Below, one piece after another: positions 16,899 through 25,900 of a DNA stretch of 64,000 nt (its first letter is position 1; every line of letters starts with the position of its first letter). Both the position numbers and the translations under genes were made by a program. The stretch is from Clostridiaceae bacterium. GTDB lineage: Bacteria; Bacillota; Clostridia; Lachnospirales; Lachnospiraceae. The stretch lies in the NCBI GenBank assembly GCA_910574345.1, contig CAJSZV010000008.1:62001-126000 (forward strand), in the 5' to 3' direction. The notes under the pieces were generated by a model, which saw nothing but the letters and a program-made list of their open reading frames with translations, made no database searches and had not been told where the DNA came from.

Positions 16899-17415
16899 AC
16901 AGGGAAAGAAACCTGATCGGGAGAGAGTGAGAGAAGACTCCCGCAGGTATACCTCCGGCCGTTATGGGGAGACCAGCATTATCCAGAAATATCTGGAACC
17001 GGAAGGCAATCATGAGAGGGAGCTGGAGATTAGGAAGCGTGAGATCATGGCGGCCAAGCAGGCTAAGGAAGAGCGGCGCAGAAAGCTTGGAAAGGAGACG
17101 GCAGCCAGCCGCGTATCCTATGTGAGAAAGCCATTTGCCCGGCGCAGCCGCATGTCCGTCCTTCTGTCTGCAGCCGCTTTGATTTTGGGCGGTGCGGGAA
17201 TCTATGAAGGCGTGGCCACACAGGGACACACCTCTCTTACCAGCGGGGCCTTTGGGTTCTGCAGTTTATTGTTATCTTTGATCGCCGTGTGGTATGGCAT
17301 CATCTCTTTTTGGGAAGATGACAAGAATTATATTCTGGCCAAACTGGGGATTGCCATAGGCGGGCTGCTCCTGATGGGGTGGACGGCAGTGATTATCATA
17401 GGACTTGGAGGGTAA
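16858..17415 (+). CDS. Small membrane protein with basic cytoplasmic tail, unknown
   Basis: A 185-residue protein starting at GTG 16858 behind ATAAGGAGGAAATTAC, one of the best ribosome sites here; this decides the start although it overlaps the VanZ gene. Residues 1-95 are very basic and charged (many Arg/Lys/Glu, partly coiled). Three hydrophobic segments follow (about 98-118, 127-145 and 157-184). There are no catalytic motifs. The overlap implies coupled translation with the VanZ-like protein, so the two may act together in the membrane. I do not recognise the family with certainty. Confidence 0.75.
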   Translation: MPKRTGKRHISGNRQGKKPDRERVREDSRRYTSGRYGETSIIQKYLEPEGNHERELEIRKREIMAAKQAKEERRRKLGKETAASRVSYVRKPFARRSRMSVLLSAAALILGGAGIYEGVATQGHTSLTSGAFGFCSLLLSLIAVWYGIISFWEDDKNYILAKLGIAIGGLLLMGWTAVIIIGLGG

Positions 17416-17420
17416 AGGAT

Positions 17421-19499
17421 ATGGATTATCGGGAACTATTTGCACAGGAAAATAAAGGGGTTCGGGAGAGATATCACCTGATTATGGAGAGAATCGCGTC
17501 CATAGAGACGGAAGAGACCGTAGAGCAGCCTTTTTTACTATATTTCAAGGAGGCGGCCAAGTTTATTCTGATGATAGGCAGGCTGTATGACCTGGTGGAA
17601 TCCGGCAGCTACAAAAGTCAGACTCTTGAGGAGCTGAGACAGTGGAATGAACGGCTCTACGGAGATATTCTGCCGGATCATTATGATAAGAGTTATACGA
17701 ATCCCGCTTATGGGGCAAAGAAGCTTGGGGAGGATATGGGGCCGGTGCTGGCTTATCTTTTTGCAGAGCTTCGGGGAGAGATCGTCTTTGCCATGGAGAG
17801 CCGTCTGACGGAGATTACCATTTTAAATGAGCTGTTTATCGAGATTTATAATCTCTTTGAAGGGGAAGTCCCGGATATTAAGAAGGTGAAGGAGGCCGTC
17901 TACTGGTTCAACAGCGATTATACGGACCTGACACTGGCTTACCGCACCAGAGAAGTGCTGGATCCATCTCTTTCCTTTGGAAAAGAGATTGTCATGGACA
18001 GCGACCTTCAGGATCTTCGCTATCTGTATTTTTACGGAGAGTATGTGTCTGAGGAGGAGCTTAAGATTGCAGAGTTTTTAAATAGTCTTCCGGAGGAGAC
18101 CATAGACAGCATGGCCCACACCTATACGAAAGGGTACCAAAAAGGCTTTGAGGTCATGGGGCGGGATCTGTCAAAGAAGCGGTCCGTGGCCGTGCTCTTT
18201 GAGCTGGGCTTTGAGCGGATGGTGAGAAGGGCTGTGGAGGACTTCCGGGAAATGGGCCTGGAGCCTATTATATTCCGCGCCCCCGTATGGTCTGTCAACA
18301 AAAGCCCCAACAGGAAGAGAGGATTTCATGGAACCTCCCCCAACAGACAGTATGAGTATGACCACAGGTACGACTCGGCGTTATATCTGAAGAAGGCCTT
18401 TACGGACCGGAAGCTTGCGGTTCTAAAGACTTCCTACGAGGCCCTGAGGAAGGAGGCGGCGGACTATGCCGGCCCCGCAGTCATAGAGACCTTCGGGGAG
18501 GAGGGCTTTGAGCCGGTGAATAAGCCGGAGGCATTTTGTCTGAGTGAAAAGCAGGAGAAGCTGACCATAGCCTATGCAGGGGAGTCTACCCAGGTGGCGA
18601 ACCAGTATATACCGGGGGATGAGACCAGCTTTACCATTATCGCCTTTCCGAAGCCTTCCATCGGGGACTGCTTTGAGGAGATCTTCCATGAGACCATCAG
18701 GATCAATACCTTAGACTATGAGGTGTACAAGAAGATCCAGCAGGCCATTATCGACCGGCTGGACTTAGCGGATTATGTGGTGATCACGGGAAAAGGGGAG
18801 AATAAGACCAACTTAAAGGTGAAGCTTCACACCTTAAGAAACCCTGAAAAGGAGACGAATTTTGAAAACTGCGTGGCAGATGTGAACATTCCTTTAGGGG
18901 AGGTCTTTACATCGCCTGTTCTTTCAGGGACAGAAGGAAGGCTCCAGGTAGGCAGCGTCTATATCGGGGATTATCAGTTTAAGAATCTGAACATGGAGTT
19001 TCGGGATGGGAAGATCCTGTCCTACTCCTGTGACAATTTTGAGGACCCGGAGGCGGGTAAGGCTCTCATCAAGCAGATGATCTTAAAGAATCATGAGACC
19101 CTTCCCATGGGAGAGTTTGCCATCGGAACCAACACCGTGGCCTATGCCATGGCTCACCGATATGGAATCGTGGATAAGCTGCCCATTCTTATTGTGGAGA
19201 AGATGGGGCCTCACTTTGCCGTGGGGGACACCTGCTACAGCTGGTCAGAGGACACGGCTCTCTACAATCCTGACGGGAAGGAGATCATTGCCAGGGATAA
19301 TGAGATCTCGATTCTGAGGAAGGAGGATTTATCCAAGGCGTATTTTAACTGTCATACGGATATTACCATTCCCTACAGGGAGTTGGATGAGATCTACGGG
19401 GTGACGGCCGAGGGGGAGAAGCTGCCGGTGATTGCGGATGGGAAATTTGCGGCGCCGGGAAGCGAGATGCTCAATGAGGCGCTTTTGGGGTGTGAGTGA
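17421..19499 (+). CDS. M29-type (AmpS/PepS-like) aminopeptidase, long form
   Basis: A 692-residue protein. The ATG at 17421 is chosen over 17379, which overlaps the previous gene by 37 bp, because TAAAGG precedes it. The C-terminal 350 residues resemble the metallo-aminopeptidase M29 family: INIPLGEVFTSPV contains the conserved Glu metal ligand, followed by FAIGTNTVAYAMA, PILIVEKMGPHFAVGDTCYSW and the metal-binding EDTALYNPDGKEI. The first 300 residues are helical and not part of the short M29 enzymes. It should release N-terminal residues from peptides in the cytoplasm, using cobalt, zinc or manganese. The broken HAD gene starts 13 bp downstream. Confidence 0.8.
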   Translation: MDYRELFAQENKGVRERYHLIMERIASIETEETVEQPFLLYFKEAAKFILMIGRLYDLVESGSYKSQTLEELRQWNERLYGDILPDHYDKSYTNPAYGAKKLGEDMGPVLAYLFAELRGEIVFAMESRLTEITILNELFIEIYNLFEGEVPDIKKVKEAVYWFNSDYTDLTLAYRTREVLDPSLSFGKEIVMDSDLQDLRYLYFYGEYVSEEELKIAEFLNSLPEETIDSMAHTYTKGYQKGFEVMGRDLSKKRSVAVLFELGFERMVRRAVEDFREMGLEPIIFRAPVWSVNKSPNRKRGFHGTSPNRQYEYDHRYDSALYLKKAFTDRKLAVLKTSYEALRKEAADYAGPAVIETFGEEGFEPVNKPEAFCLSEKQEKLTIAYAGESTQVANQYIPGDETSFTIIAFPKPSIGDCFEEIFHETIRINTLDYEVYKKIQQAIIDRLDLADYVVITGKGENKTNLKVKLHTLRNPEKETNFENCVADVNIPLGEVFTSPVLSGTEGRLQVGSVYIGDYQFKNLNMEFRDGKILSYSCDNFEDPEAGKALIKQMILKNHETLPMGEFAIGTNTVAYAMAHRYGIVDKLPILIVEKMGPHFAVGDTCYSWSEDTALYNPDGKEIIARDNEISILRKEDLSKAYFNCHTDITIPYRELDEIYGVTAEGEKLPVIADGKFAAPGSEMLNEALLGCE

Positions 19500-19512
19500 G
19501 GACGGAGGGGCT

Positions 19513-20018
19513 ATGTCAGTTAAGGGATACGGGGTATTGCTCTTTGATCTGGATGGAACGTTGCTGAGAAGTGACAAGCGTATTTCAGCCCGCACATTGT
19601 CAGTCCTTGAGCGCTGCAGGAAAAGGGGACTCCTTCTTGGGGTCTCCACCTCCAGGAGTGAGAAAAATTCCGCCGGATTTATCCGGGAATTGGCTCCTGA
19701 TATGGTGATTTCCAGCGGAAAGATATCCGGCTTGGGACTGTGTTCGTTTTTCGGAGGGAAGCTGGTATAAATTCACCAGGAAATCGGCGGCCAAGGAGCA
19801 GGCGATTCTGGCCCCTGTGCATAGAATGCGGTATCTCCCCCAGGGAGATCATTGCCTTTGGAGATGATCTGGTGGATATAGGGATGCTGAAGCTCTGCGG
19901 CATGGGAATCGCCATGGGAAATGGTTTGGAGCCGGTGAAGAGAGCGGCAGATCTGGTCATAGGGGGCAATGACGAGGATGGGATCGCCGATTTTTTGGAG
20001 GAGTGCCTGAATTGGTAA
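19513..20018 (+). pseudogene. Broken Cof-type HAD hydrolase
   Basis: The ATG at 19513 (after GACGGAGGGG) opens a normal HAD start with motif I LLFDLDGTLLRSDKRIS and motif II-like GVSTSRSEKN. After about residue 70 the cap domain is missing. Next comes KFTRKSAAKEQAILA in a second frame (about 19763-19812), and the end, ECGISPREIIAFGDDLVDIGM with the acidic motif IV and VAMGN-like loop, in a third frame to the stop at 20018. One shift lies in the CCCC run at 19812-19815. A complete relative has about 270 residues, so roughly 120 are deleted. The product should be inactive. Confidence 0.88.
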
Positions 20019-20046
20019 ATGTAGGCGGATGATGTGAGGTGACGAT

Positions 20047-20475
20047 ATGGAGATAAAGGTCAATATAAAATCAATGGGAAAGAGAAAACAGTCTGTGGAG
20101 CCGGTGATGTATGACCTGCCTTTGGGAGAGAAGGGCGCCTTCACCGTGAGACAGCTGGTGACGGAGCTGACCAGAGCCGGAGTGGAGGATTATAACAGAC
20201 GTCTTGAGGAGCCGGAGATCTTAAAGTGTCTGACAAAGGAGAATATTGAGGATCAGGCGAAAGGAGGCAAGGTTTCTTTTGGTGTGATCTATGGGGAGAA
20301 GGCGGCGGATTTTCAGAAGGCGGCGGACAATGCCATTCAGTGCTTTGAGGATGGGATTTACCGGATATTTCTGGATGAAAGGTCTTTGGAATCCTTGGAG
20401 GAGGAGATCAGGGTTACTGATGAGAATACATTCACCTTTGTGCGGCTGACTATGCTTACGGGACGGTTGTGGTGA
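20047..20475 (+). CDS. 142-residue cytoplasmic protein of unknown function
   Basis: A soluble, acidic protein with no signal peptide or membrane segment. TGAGGTGACG precedes the ATG. A central segment TVRQLVTELTRAGVEDYNRRL looks like helix-turn-helix-like helical packing but is not a recognised DNA-binding motif. KVSFGVIYGEKAADFQKAADNAIQCFEDGIYRIFLDERSL is the best conserved-looking block. It follows the aminopeptidase and broken HAD genes and was probably once adjacent to the DUF4132 gene at 22938, before the intervening remnants entered. I do not recognise the family. Confidence 0.7.
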   Translation: MEIKVNIKSMGKRKQSVEPVMYDLPLGEKGAFTVRQLVTELTRAGVEDYNRRLEEPEILKCLTKENIEDQAKGGKVSFGVIYGEKAADFQKAADNAIQCFEDGIYRIFLDERSLESLEEEIRVTDENTFTFVRLTMLTGRLW

Positions 20476-20569
20476 GAAATCCTGCATGCGTCCGGCGAAC
20501 GGGTGCGCCACCATCCATGGAAGTCTGGCAGGCGCATTGGGCATACCTGAATGCATGCCGCCTAATCGG

Positions 20570-20935
20570 CGGCGGACTTTTAAAGTAAGTGGTTTTAAAT
20601 AGTTTTTCTTTAATTCACGGATACTGCCAAAGAATATCATTTCAGACTTGGAAAATAAATGATTCTGCAACTTTAGCTTGACTAATATCGAAGTACATAA
20701 AAGATCTACAGCTTGAAAAAGTTTATACTACTCAGGCATGACTTTGCGGAAGGTAGAGTTTGGCAATAAGGCATTGAAGACTGATGAGAGAATCTTGTTG
20801 ATTTCGACTTGGCCATTATCGTAGTAGATTTTCACGTCATCAAAGGACAAAAATTCCTCATAGTGTTCAATGATAAAATCAATTGGATCTTAAATACCCT
20901 TTAATTTGAAGATATAGTGAGTTCTGCTATTGAGC
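20570..20935 (-). pseudogene. C-terminal remnant of a DUF3800 protein
   Basis: Reading the minus strand gives DPIDFIIEHYEEFLSFDDVK, IYYDNGQVEINKILSSVFNA and then KLFQAVDLLCT and KSEMIFFGSIRELKKNYLKP. This matches the end of DUF3800 proteins, which have an RNase H-like fold and often travel on mobile DNA. There are two in-frame stops: TAA before DPIDF, near 20890, and TAG at 20730-20728 just before YKLFQ. No N-terminal half is present. The remnant is AT-rich compared with its surroundings. Confidence 0.8.
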
Positions 20936-21045
20936 TATTGTATAATTGGAAGACAAGTAAAAAAATCCGACTTTTAATCAAATAGAAGACATGAGTAGAA
21001 AAACAAATTTTCTGATAAAAAAGACCGCATGATGCGGCCTTAAGG

Positions 21046-21690
21046 TTAGTATCCATTGCGTTGGCAGACGGTATTCAGAGTCTGCGAAAAAATGCTCCTT
21101 GATTTTTCGCGGGGATCCTTGTTGTTATTTTTGTTTTGTAGATAAAGGGTTTTTACCTCGTTATTCCAAAGACCATTTTCCTTGCAGAAAGCAATCTTGT
21201 CCGGAAGTTCATAGTAGCTGGATGGCTGCTCTTCCCATAGATATCTGTTGGTGGGTTTGTCATTATGGATATACTTTTGACAGTCGTAACATTTATCGTC
21301 AGTGTAATTATAAACGATTGCAAAATCAACACTGTGTAAAATCTTTGCGTTTTTTCTGTCTTTTACTTTGATTGTAATAACACGGGTGCTGTCCTCTGCG
21401 GAGTCGTATCCATATTTTGAAGAATGTTTGTTGATCCGTCCGATAAGCATTTCCTTAAATTGTTTTGGCGGGAATAAATCAGGGTTGTTGATTATGATAT
21501 TGAAATCAAAATCAAAACCGTTATTTGTTTCCGGATCCATGGTGACCATGTTGCGGGATGCACTGCCTATGAGTTGGTACTGGAATGTGAATTTTTTCCG
21601 CAGCTCGTTTTGGACATCATGGAGCAATTCAATAATTTCATTGCGGAATGGCGACCATTGCTTTTTGGAAACGTACTGGAAATGATGCAT
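21046..21690 (-). CDS. Nucleotidyltransferase-fold protein
   Basis: A 214-residue protein with AAGGAGG seven bases before its ATG. The N-terminal half holds the polymerase-beta nucleotidyltransferase signature: LIGSASRNMV, then after a loop FDFDFNIII with the two metal-binding acidic residues. A third acidic residue may be in HSVDFAIVY. A short Cys pair (CYDCQKY) follows, and the C-terminal third is helical and basic. The family transfers nucleotides to RNA, protein or small molecules; the target here is unknown. It is AT-rich, sits alone among decayed mobile remnants, and is the only intact gene there, so it is probably imported cargo. A defence or toxin role is possible but only inferred. 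Confidence 0.75.
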   Translation of the reverse strand: MHHFQYVSKKQWSPFRNEIIELLHDVQNELRKKFTFQYQLIGSASRNMVTMDPETNNGFDFDFNIIINNPDLFPPKQFKEMLIGRINKHSSKYGYDSAEDSTRVITIKVKDRKNAKILHSVDFAIVYNYTDDKCYDCQKYIHNDKPTNRYLWEEQPSSYYELPDKIAFCKENGLWNNEVKTLYLQNKNNNKDPREKSRSIFSQTLNTVCQRNGY

Positions 21691-21819
21691 AGAAAGTCCT
21701 CCTTATGTCCCAGGCCGCCCAACTGGATTTTCCAGATCGTTAAAGTATAAACCTGAAAGTGGTGAAGGTCAACAAAAATATGCTGCAGATTAAAGAATTA
21801 TTGAAAAAAGAGGCGGACA

Positions 21820-22080
21820 TGAGGTTTTGAGCGGGACATTCAGGAGCAGGGATAAGTCTGTGGACAGGACGGTAAGGTTTCAGCCGCATGACGTGTTGCA
21901 TATCCGGGGCTTGGGATTGATAGTCTGGTTGGCTACAGCCCGATCGCTATGGAGAAAAATGCTATCGTCCTGGCGATTGCCACGGAAGAATATGCGGCAA
22001 GTTCTTTGAGAATGGTGCAGTTCCTTCCGGTGTGCTGGAATATCCGGGAACCATAAGGACGAAGATGTATAGCCGTCTGT
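21820..22080 (+). pseudogene. Fragment of a phage portal protein
   Basis: The translated text in shifting frames reads DKSVDRTVRFQPHDVLHIRG, then LGFDSLVGYSPIAME-like and KNAI.LAIATEEY, and later a G.LEYPG-type ending. This is the pattern of the HK97-type portal protein segment (...GLGFDGLVGYSPI...). Frameshifts occur near 21915 and 21990, and there is no start. It is a decayed prophage relic of about 80 residues; no terminase or capsid genes accompany it. Confidence 0.65.
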
Positions 22081-22084
22081 GGCG

Positions 22085-22640
22085 GAATGCTTAAGTAGGT
22101 AAGATTTGCATATGTTCATCTGAAGGCTGCGTTCCTGTCACATCAACAAGAATATCAGGAGAGTGCGGATACACAAATAGAAACATTTTTGACAACTGTT
22201 TCAAGTGATCTAAAAAAAGGTCGCTGTATTTGCTGAAGAGTGTTCTTTATGATGGATTGCTGAAAAAATATATGAGTCCTGTGGAAACAAGGATGAATGA
22301 GGTAGTTTCGTCATTGTTTGCGCTGTCAGATGTTCAACATATGTTTGCCAAAAGATTAAATGGAAAATGATATTTCAAAAAATAATCCGGTTGTCTTCCG
22401 TGATATGATATTGGCAAAAAACAATCATTGACGCACACTAATGATAGAAAAAGAGAAAAATCACATCATACATGCATGTATTCGGTAAGGATGTAATTCT
22501 TTTGGAGAGGAATGGAACAGGAGAGTAAACAGTATCTCTGTATATCAAATTTAACAAGTTGGAGAACCGTTTTGTGATCGTTATCTCGTTCTATGAACAG
22601 AAGTATCCGCTTACATACTATTTCAAATAACCAGGGGACA
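22085..22640 (+). other. Decayed coding fragments, unidentified
   Basis: AT-rich sequence with pieces of former genes but no intact frame. One shifts frame around 22230 (TQIETFLTTVSSDLKKGRCI, then LLKSVLYDGLLKKYMSPVET and FALSDVQHMFAKRLNGK with a stop at about 22370). A second gives YIKFNKLENRFVIVISFYEQ and KYPLTYYFK, ending at about 22630. I do not recognise either. They belong to the same degraded insertion as the portal remnant. Confidence 0.5.
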
Positions 22641-22825
22641 AATCGGAGGTGACCATACCGAGATATCTGGAAGGACAGGTACCTTCTGAAGAGTATTCGG
22701 ATGTCATAAAAGCAGCACTGGCATCCTCTGCATATATGAAGCAGAAACTCATAGAAAATCGGGACTTGCAGCGCTGCAGGGTAGCGGGATATGTGGTCTG
22801 CGCCCTGCTTCGGTCGGGGCTAACC

Positions 22826-22842
22826 ATGCGCCACTGGCGCAT
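22826..22842. repeat. GC-rich palindrome upstream of the DUF4132 gene
   Basis: ATGCGCCACTGGCGCAT is a perfect 8-bp inverted repeat around a single base. It is followed by further short inverted segments (TGCATGCAGGCATGC, about 22872-22886). It may be the right border of the degraded insertion or an operator in front of the gene at 22938. Confidence 0.45.
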
Positions 22843-22937
22843 AGCACCCCCGCGGCAGTCGTCAAATGTGCATGCAGGCATGCCTACTTGGCTCATTACT
22901 CGCGGGAATCAAAACAATAGGAGGAGGTTACAGCAAC

Positions 22938-25900
22938 ATGGCGGAGTACGATGGGAATACCAGGGCAAGGCTGGATAAGACCAGGAGGGAGGAGCGGTTA
23001 AAGCGCATTGGCAAGCTTTCGGGCCGGGACAAGGCCCTGGCGTTGGAGCTGGCAGGGGACTACGGAGTAAACGGGAAAGATGTGGCGGAGGCGGTCAATG
23101 CGTTTTACAGGTCAGAGGGGCTTAAGCCTTCGGCGTGGTTTGGGGGAAGGGATTTGGTGAAGGCCTTTGTGCCGGAGGAGTACAGGGAATCTTTTCTGTA
23201 TATCATCGACAAGCTGAACCGATTTCCTTTTTCCAACGGGTGGAACCGGAGGACGGTGAGGACGAAAAAGTACGGGCCTTGTGCCAGGGAAGCGTTTTCT
23301 ATTCTGAGGGTTTATGATAATCTGAGGTACTGCAAGGTGTCTGTGGAGGACTACATCTATGGGCGCGTGGATGAGGAGATCTTGGATTATGCCAGGCATA
23401 ACTGGGGGTTTGAGCGGAATTTCAGTTATATCTATGCTGCGGAGATTGATCGGGGCAACAAGAAGGTGATCAATGCCTTAAAGGACTTGATCTTAAGCGA
23501 GAGCAACACGGCCTACTTAAACCGGGAGATGATCTTGGGAATCATCCGGTCGGACAACGGGGAGTTACATAAGCTTTTAGGAGATCTTCTTCTGGCGGCC
23601 AGGCTCCAGGAGGGGCTTCGCCAGTGTATCTGCGAGGCCATGGATGAGGGAACCAGGGAGGCCTTTCTGGTACTCTTTAAGGTGATTGAGGACAACAACC
23701 TGATCCGGTATTCTTCTGTGAGAAGAGCGGTGTGCACCTGGATCGGGATCTTCGGGGAAAACAGCGTGGACCGGCTGACGGACAAGATGTTAGGTCTTAT
23801 GGGGCAGTGTCTGAGGGATGGGAGTGTTTGCAGGAAGTTGCTTGCAAGCAATGATTCTGTTGAGATTAGTGTGGCCTTGTGGGCCCTGGGATTTGACGAG
23901 GCGGACAGGGCAGTGGAGGCCATGGGGAGGCTCATTGACTGCGGGACCAAGAACCAGAAGCTGACGGCGTCCTACTATAACCACAATCTTTTTGACAGCA
24001 GGCTCCGGCAGAGGACGGCTAAGAAGGTGATTCTGGAGTTTAGTGACGATCTGGAGCTGGCAGCGGCATTCCTTCCCGCTTATTCCGCGGAATTTTACAG
24101 CTGGGTGAGAGGACTTTTTGATCGAGAGACCGGCGGCGTGGACTGGGAGATCAAGCCTAAGAAGGCGGTGCTTACGGACTATTATGACAGCAGGCAGGAG
24201 GCGGAAGCCCTTTACGGGAAGTTTTACGGGATCTATGAGAGGCTTCCGAAAAAGGGGCTGGTGTGGGATCCTTGTATCTTTCCGTGGCACCGGGTGGAGC
24301 TGATGCCTTCGGATGTGATCCGGCAGCTGGCGTTTCTGGCTTATGTGCTGGGGAATGAGGAGCGGATCACCCAGGCAGCGGGGCTGCTTTCGGAGATGTC
24401 GGGTACTTATGGACGGGCGGATCTTTTGACCCTTCTGCTGCATGCCCCGAAGAACCGGACCCAGAGGGATATGCTGATTCAGTGCATGGGGATTACGGAG
24501 GAATCTACCTCCAAAAAGGCAGTTTCTCTGGTGAAAGGTCTGTCTCTGGAGAGCCGGGACTATGAGCTCATGGAGGATATGCTGCGGTTTAAGAGGAGTT
24601 CTCTCAGAAAAGAGCTGTTGAATTTCCTGATGGGGCAGTCAGAAGGAGACATGGAAACATGTCTTGAGAGGCTTTTGTCGGATAAGAGGGAAGAGAAGCG
24701 CAGCGGTGGTCTGGATCTTCTTCTGCGTATTTCCAAGGACAAGGATAAGGCGGAATTTTACAGCAAAGTGAAGACATTGGCTTCTCTGGTGGAGAATCCT
24801 TCTGACAAGGAGAAGGTGCTTTTAGGGGAAATCCTTGGGAAAAATGAGGCTTCGGCCGGGGACCAGAAGGGGTTCGGCCTCTATGACCCGGATGCGGAGG
24901 AGGAGATTCCTCAGACAGATCCGGGGAAGGGGATGATCAAGGGGTGCCTTCTTCTGTCGGAGAAGGAGATTATCGGAAAGATCAAAAAACTGGATGCTCT
25001 CGTCAAGGCCCACAAGGATGATGAGTATGAGTCTGCCACAGGGGAGAAGACCCTCATCGGCAATTCGTTTTGGCGGAAAAAGGGGAGTGAGCCTAAGGAG
25101 GGATACCGGTTCGGCCTGGAGAGTTATCCTCTTGAAAAGGAACTGAGGGAGTTTTATGAGAAGGAGATCGGGGACTACGGTATTTTTGTGGAGCTGGAGG
25201 CCAGACAGCTTCTGGGAAATGAGGAGCTCTATGAGAACAGCAGGGAGTTTTACCGGGCGCTTTTTGGGAGGATGCCTTTTAAGGTGGAGCCTTTGAGCCT
25301 GGAGTATCCGAAGCAGGTCAACGAGATCCGCATTCTCTACCGCATGGAATTCAGGGACAAAAAGTTCTTGCTTGAGGCGGGGATAGAGGCGGCTCATGCC
25401 CTGACGCCCATTGTGAATAAGAAGAATATGCTCATATCCTACCATTATAAGGGGTGGAACAATAATCTGTACAATTCTTCTGTGCCTTTCAGTGGAATCC
25501 GGTTTGTGGACCGGTTTTTGGAGGGACTTGGGTACTGGGAGACGGACGAGGAGTTTGAGCGGGCCTTTTATGCCGCATGGGGTCTGGAGCTGAAATGTAA
25601 GGAGAGCCGGGAGCGGACTCAGTTCGCCGATGGCCACGGCACGGGTATGAACGGCAACCGGGAGCTGACGCCTATGAAGCCTTACTGGTTCTTAAAGGCG
25701 TACCACATGGGGATGATTTCCAGAGATATCTTGTACAAGGCAGTGCTGAACTATTATCACAGGGCTACCTGCCTGCGGGCTTTGACCCAGCTGGTGAAGG
25801 GGGAGTACACGAAACCTGAGAACCGGCAGCTGTGGAGAAAGTTTTTCGGGGACATGCTGGGGGCGCGGGTGTCGGAGGAAGGAGCAGAGCTTGTAGGGCC

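Noticed and set aside
22649-22978. 109-codon open frame ahead of the DUF4132 gene
   Set aside because: It runs into the DUF4132 gene in another frame and crosses the GC-rich palindrome. The first 45 codons may be a decayed gene end, but no family was recognised.
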